The translations under genes were made by a program, and so were the position numbers. From a bacterium (GTDB taxonomy: Bacteria > Myxococcota_A > Bradymonadia > Bradymonadales > Bradymonadaceae), in the NCBI GenBank assembly GCA_030427705.1, contig JAUIBR010000014.1, positions 62,001 to 126,000 on the forward strand: 64,000 bases of DNA, written 5' to 3'. Shown one piece after another: positions 62,888 through 64,000 of this stretch. The stretch's first letter is position 1; each line of letters opens with the position of its first letter. The notes beneath the pieces were generated by a model, which did no database searches, had not been told where the DNA came from, and saw only the letters and a list, made by a program, of their open reading frames with translations.

Positions 62888-63338
62888 CTTCGAACTGCGG
62901 CGTGCGGAATCCCACGGAGCGCAACATATCGAAGATATCGGGCGTACACTTCAGGCCAGCATCAGGAAACTCGATAACTCCTTCGCTGTGTTCTGCGACG
63001 AAGATAATCGGTTCTGCAGCACGATTGTAACCGAGCTGAACCAGTGAATTTGCGGCGATCATCTCGGTCGGCGACAAGAAGATATCATCGTTCAGGATGT
63101 AATAACCTTCGGGTCGTAAGGGCTCCAATGTCCCGGGAAAACCCTCGTCTCGGACGAGGTAACCCTTGTCATGGAACACCCACCGATTCGCCACGTTGGA
63201 CGCCGGCAGAAGCAAAAGTGGCGGCCCCTGTTGCGAGTGGTTGTGGAAGTACACAAGCAGGTTTTCTCGAACCCACTCTTCCTTCCCGGCCAAACCAGAT
63301 GTCGTGCGGTAAATCCCGCAGGGAGGCAAATCGCTCAT
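62877..63338 (-). CDS. hypothetical protein
   Basis: Soluble protein of 153 residues with Pro/Gly-rich N-terminus (DLPPCGIYRTTSGLAGKEEW) and a beta-rich core (LLVYFHNHSQQGPPLLLLPA, GYYILNDDIFLSPTEM). It resembles small proteins of myxobacteria with no known function. It overlaps the downstream oxidoreductase by 11 bases. No signal peptide or membrane segment. Function unknown. Confidence 0.75.
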   Translation of the reverse strand: MSDLPPCGIYRTTSGLAGKEEWVRENLLVYFHNHSQQGPPLLLLPASNVANRWVFHDKGYLVRDEGFPGTLEPLRPEGYYILNDDIFLSPTEMIAANSLVQLGYNRAAEPIIFVAEHSEGVIEFPDAGLKCTPDIFDMLRSVGFRTPQFEDDH

Positions 63339-63367
63339 CGTATTACCAGAAACACCAAAAACTAAGC

Positions 63368-64000
63368 TTAGCCCTTCTTATTGCCGCCAGTTCGCTTGTC
63401 ATAAAGCGTTTTTGCCTGGCGGCGAAGCTGACCCGGAATATTGCGGTTTCGCTGCAAGCCACGAAGGTCGTTGTTCCTTAGATGCACCAAAAAGCCCAAG
63501 GCTTCGGGAAGCGGGGTTTTGGGGTTTTCTACCAGGTTCACCATGCACTCGTACTTCGAGGCCCATTCGCGCTTGTTCGCGATGTAAGAGATAACATTGT
63601 CAGACAGCGACTTATTCTTCGCCCATTTGATCGCGTCTGCTGGCTTGACCCGTGGAGACTGGACAGCCGCACTATTCACCAGCTTGTTATTGTCCTGCAC
63701 CAAGATATGGACGGCTTCACGGCTACCGACAGTCGCGAGGCGGATCTTCTGCGCGATCGACATGTTTTGAATTTGAGCGTGCAACGGGCGATTACGCTCG
63801 TCTTCAGGGTCGACTTCCGCCTCGGCTTCCGCGGCTTCACGCTCGGCGCGGGTCATGTTTTCTAAGTCCGCTGTCTTCACGTCTTGCGAATCACCCTTCG
63901 CGCTCTCTTTGGCCAAGAGCTCTTCAAAGATATCCGCATCGGCGCCTCCGCCGAAGATATCCTGGCCCGAATTCATGGCCTTGTTCAGGCCCGGGATACC
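63368..64000 (-). CDS. hypothetical helical protein, start probably outside the window
   Basis: Soluble protein of at least 202 residues. An acidic N-terminal region (DADIFEELLAKESAKG, EAEAEAEVDPEDERNRP) precedes a helical domain of HEAT/DUF2336-like type (AQKIRLATVGSREAVHILVQ, SNAAVQSPRVKP-like block, LPEALGFLVHLRNNDLRGLQ). An ATG lies at 63976, but the frame stays open to the edge and reads GIPGLNKA before it, so the real start is probably beyond 64000. Fixed-spacing repeats suggest a scaffold or binding protein. Function unknown. Confidence 0.7.
   Translation of the reverse strand, partial: GIPGLNKAMNSGQDIFGGGADADIFEELLAKESAKGDSQDVKTADLENMTRAEREAAEAEAEVDPEDERNRPLHAQIQNMSIAQKIRLATVGSREAVHILVQDNNKLVNSAAVQSPRVKPADAIKWAKNKSLSDNVISYIANKREWASKYECMVNLVENPKTPLPEALGFLVHLRNNDLRGLQRNRNIPGQLRRQAKTLYDKRTGGNKKG

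Overview
The window looks like chromosomal DNA of a Myxococcota-type predatory or social bacterium, most like the Bradymonadia. I infer this from Asn-rich linkers (NNTNN type) behind lipoprotein signal peptides, a MYXO-CTERM tail, thrombospondin type 3 and FG-GAP surface proteins, four large Ser/Thr kinases with AAA, TPR or HEAT tails, and many short palindromic intergenic repeats. No rRNA, phage module, transposase or CRISPR array was seen.

Layout. 1-4987 (minus): a very long reading frame joining an AddB-like nuclease to an AddA-like helicase. 5.1-9.2 kb: a DHFR-like gene between 24-bp repeats, lipoproteins, two copies of a mobile-looking 208-bp repeat, a sigma-factor remnant and a duplicated gene tail. 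9.1-17 kb (minus): lipoproteins, a thioredoxin/TPR protein, then a tight five-gene run (hybrid histidine kinase, ATP-grasp ligase, YheT-like hydrolase, lipoprotein, Qnr-like pentapeptide protein). 17-20.8 kb: a kinase-AAA-TPR regulator broken by a frameshift. 21-23.9 kb: thiC with a TPP riboswitch, divergent from a THI5-like protein without a signal peptide. 24-30.9 kb: a tandem pair of Cys-rich lipoproteins, a cytochrome c, membrane proteins, an orphan antitoxin-like regulator and a slipin. 30.9-31.8 kb: a non-coding stretch with tRNA halves in permuted order. 31.8-37.4 kb: a surface protein, a DUF2252 protein and GlgX. 37.5-43.2 kb (plus): kinase, ECF sigma factor, membrane anti-sigma-like protein and a caspase-fold protein. 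43.5-47 kb: NUDIX, small membrane proteins and a RetSat/CrtI-like oxidoreductase. 47-51.2 kb: a divergent RegB/RegA redox regulon with an MbnP-like copper protein. 51.2-64 kb: a second kinase-AAA-TPR protein, a GDPD, an MbnH-like di-heme protein, a kinase-HEAT protein with its partner, and a terminal cluster of small genes.

How genes may work together. RegA is co-transcribed with MbnP. RegB is co-transcribed with a lipoprotein and an outer-membrane-like protein. The two operons diverge from a region holding two abutting, head-to-head RegA-type boxes, which suggests a self-regulated redox/copper response; the MbnH-like partner lies about 8 kb away. The kinase, sigma, anti-sigma and caspase genes could form one stress-output cascade. 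Several repeat families (208 bp, 215 bp, 107 bp, 24 bp, and AAGAACCAAAAACC words) recur across the window, two of them running into the 3' ends of genes.
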